Program-made: the position numbers and the translations under genes | Part shown: piece by piece, positions 6,025 to 7,001 of the stretch | Numbering within the stretch: position 1 is the first letter of the stretch | How the letters are laid out: every line of letters starts with the position of its first letter | Notes under the pieces: model-generated | What the model was told of the DNA's origin: nothing | Database searches by the model: none | What the model saw: only the letters and a program-made list of their open reading frames with translations | From: Candidatus Minthenecus merdequi | Lineage (GTDB): Bacteria; Bacteroidota; Bacteroidia; Bacteroidales; Paludibacteraceae | Length of the DNA: 7,001 bases | Reading direction: 5' to 3' | Assembly: GCA_018064385.1 (NCBI GenBank) | Contig: JAGHVI010000230.1 | Location: 1 to 7,001, forward strand

Positions 6025-6930
6025 ATGCTAACAGTAATAATTTGCACATATAACAGGGAGAAATACATACGGGCTCTGTTTGAGTCATTGGTAGCAAACA
6101 CATTACCAAAGAGCGAATATGAAATCCTGCTTGTTGACAACAACTGCAAGGATAATACCCGAGAGATATGCCGTAAGTTTGCCGATGAGCATTCTGATGT
6201 AACTTTCCGATATGTCGAAGAGCACGAACAAGGGTTATCTGCAGCCAAGAACTGTGGAATACATTCAGCGAAGGGTGATCTTATTGTCTTTGTGGATGAC
6301 GATGCGTTGGTGGACGACAATTATCTAACGGATTACGTCCAGTGGTTCGACAATCATCCCGAAACAATGGCACTTGGTGGTCCTATAATACCTCTTTATG
6401 AGGAAGGTAGCGAACCTTCATGGATGACCCCTTACACAAGAGCATTGCTCACGGCATGGATGGATTATGGTCGCAATGTACGCAGATATCCTAAGGGTAG
6501 GTATCCAGGAGGAGGTAATGCGGCTTTCAGAAAAAGTGTTTTCCAAAAAGTTGGTATGTTCAACACGTCACTTGGTCGCAATGGCGGTAACCTGATGGGA
6601 AGTGAGGAGAAGGACATTTTCGACAAAATGCACACTCTTGGTATGGAAATCCTCTATCTGCCCACACCAGTGTTGCATCACAGCATTCCTCCTGCGAAAC
6701 TTGGAGAGGATTATTTTAATCGCCTAACGTTGCAAATTGGACGCAGCGAGCGACAGCGCACTTTATCTATAGGAATATCCAAATACATCAAACGTCTGAT
6801 TTCCGAGGTCGTCAAATGGGGAGGAACATTGGTGCTGTGGTGCAGGTACGCATTGACAATGCAACCTGCGAAAGGAAACAAACTCATTGCTTTCAGAACG
6901 AATGTGACAAAAGGCTTATTTGGAAAATAA
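6025..6930 (+). CDS. Family 2 (GT-A) glycosyltransferase
   Basis: A 301-residue inverting glycosyltransferase of GT2 type, expected to transfer a sugar from a nucleotide-sugar to a growing lipid-linked glycan at the inner face of the cytoplasmic membrane. Motifs seen: an N-terminal nucleotide-binding strand VIICTYNRE (residues 4-12), LLVDNN (35-40), FVDDDALVDD (89-98, with metal-binding DDD at 91-93), GGGNAAFRK (162-170), and GSEEKDIF (192-199) supplying the probable catalytic acid region, followed by LHHS (217-220). A hydrophobic patch with basic residues at ~262-280 may attach it to the membrane. Sugar specificity cannot be read. The start is fixed by the family's MLTVIICTYN beginning. The ATG touches the right arm of the 23-bp inverted repeat and the stop codon lies within a palindrome of the same core, so expression may be phase-variable (inference). 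Confidence 0.92.
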   Translation: MLTVIICTYNREKYIRALFESLVANTLPKSEYEILLVDNNCKDNTREICRKFADEHSDVTFRYVEEHEQGLSAAKNCGIHSAKGDLIVFVDDDALVDDNYLTDYVQWFDNHPETMALGGPIIPLYEEGSEPSWMTPYTRALLTAWMDYGRNVRRYPKGRYPGGGNAAFRKSVFQKVGMFNTSLGRNGGNLMGSEEKDIFDKMHTLGMEILYLPTPVLHHSIPPAKLGEDYFNRLTLQIGRSERQRTLSIGISKYIKRLISEVVKWGGTLVLWCRYALTMQPAKGNKLIAFRTNVTKGLFGK

Positions 6931-6956
6931 GGTGAGTTCTAATAGAACTCACCTTA
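6928..6956. repeat. 29-bp palindrome sharing the GGTGAGTTCTA core; possible terminator
   Basis: Two 14-base arms, TAAGGTGAGTTCTA (6928-6941) and its exact complement (6943-6956), surround a single A. The stop codon of the glycosyltransferase is the first three bases. As RNA it would form a 12-bp stem with a UAAUA loop. There is no clear U-run on the + strand; on the minus strand the stem is followed by a TTTT-containing stretch, so any terminator activity may be for convergent transcription. Its 11-base core GGTGAGTTCTA is identical to the core of the inverted repeat arms at 5924-6025. Bases 6957-7001 contain nothing I recognise. Confidence 0.9.
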
Positions 6957-7001
6957 AATATTTCGGACCATAGAGAGGCCAGAAAAGCAGTGCTATTGTA
7001 A

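Larger units (their letters stand above)
5924..6025. repeat. Perfect 23-bp inverted repeat flanking a 56-bp AT-rich spacer (possible invertible element)
   Basis: The left arm (5924-5946) starts TATAGGTGAGTTCTATAAAT and the right arm (6003-6025) is its exact reverse complement over all 23 bases; pairing fails on the bases beyond both ends. The spacer is 5947-6002. The right arm ends on the A of the glycosyltransferase ATG. Its size and position, immediately before a glycan gene in a Bacteroidales-like genome, resemble known invertible promoters of capsule loci, though the total length (102 bp) is short for that class. No recombinase gene lies in the window. Alternatively, the arms could pair in RNA as a 23-bp stem that buries the region just before the start codon. 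Confidence 0.93.

Noticed and set aside
6928..6956. Integron attC site
   Set aside because: The palindrome is short and nearly perfectly symmetric, without the attC core-site layout or bulged bases, and no integron integrase is visible.

Overview
This window looks like part of a surface-polysaccharide (capsule or O-antigen) locus from a member of the Bacteroidales (Bacteroides/Prevotella-like). That assignment is inferred from AT-leaning DNA, the near absence of Shine-Dalgarno sequences, promoter-like TTTG/TAnnTTTG spacing, DUF4143 ATPases and glycan-modification genes. All genes are on the + strand.

Layout. (1) Bases 1-258 are the 3' end of a DUF4143-type ATPase whose start lies outside the window. 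(2) Bases 255-4409 form a tight four-gene module whose genes overlap each other: an IspD/TarI-type cytidylyltransferase; a 602-residue fusion of a LicC-like nucleotidyltransferase to a CobD/HisC-like PLP enzyme; an octopine/nopaline-type dehydrogenase; and a LicD-family phosphotransferase. (3) Bases 4418-4578 hold seven exact-length 23-bp tandem repeats that drift in sequence from one end to the other. (4) Bases 4638-5915 encode a complete DUF4143-type ATPase. (5) Bases 5924-6025 are a perfect 23-bp inverted repeat around a 56-bp AT-rich spacer, ending on the first base of the next start codon. (6) Bases 6025-6930 encode a GT2 glycosyltransferase. (7) Bases 6928-6956 are a near-perfect palindrome with the same core as the inverted repeat. 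The last 45 bases show nothing recognisable.

How the genes may work together (inference). The module has two CTP-dependent activating enzymes and a LicD transferase, the usual logic for adding a phosphodiester-linked substituent to a glycan. The fused PLP domain resembles L-threonine-/L-serine-phosphate decarboxylases more than a typical sugar aminotransferase, so the fusion could make CDP-ethanolamine or a similar CDP-amino-alcohol in one polypeptide. The opine-type dehydrogenase could make an N-carboxyalkyl amino acid or reduce a related imine. LicD would then move the phospho-substituent onto the polysaccharide built by glycosyltransferases such as the one at 6025-6930.

The most notable features are the possible invertible promoter (phase switch) at 5924-6025 with the matching palindrome on the far side of the glycosyltransferase gene, and the unusual fusion plus opine-dehydrogenase plus LicD module lying between two DUF4143 ATPase genes.
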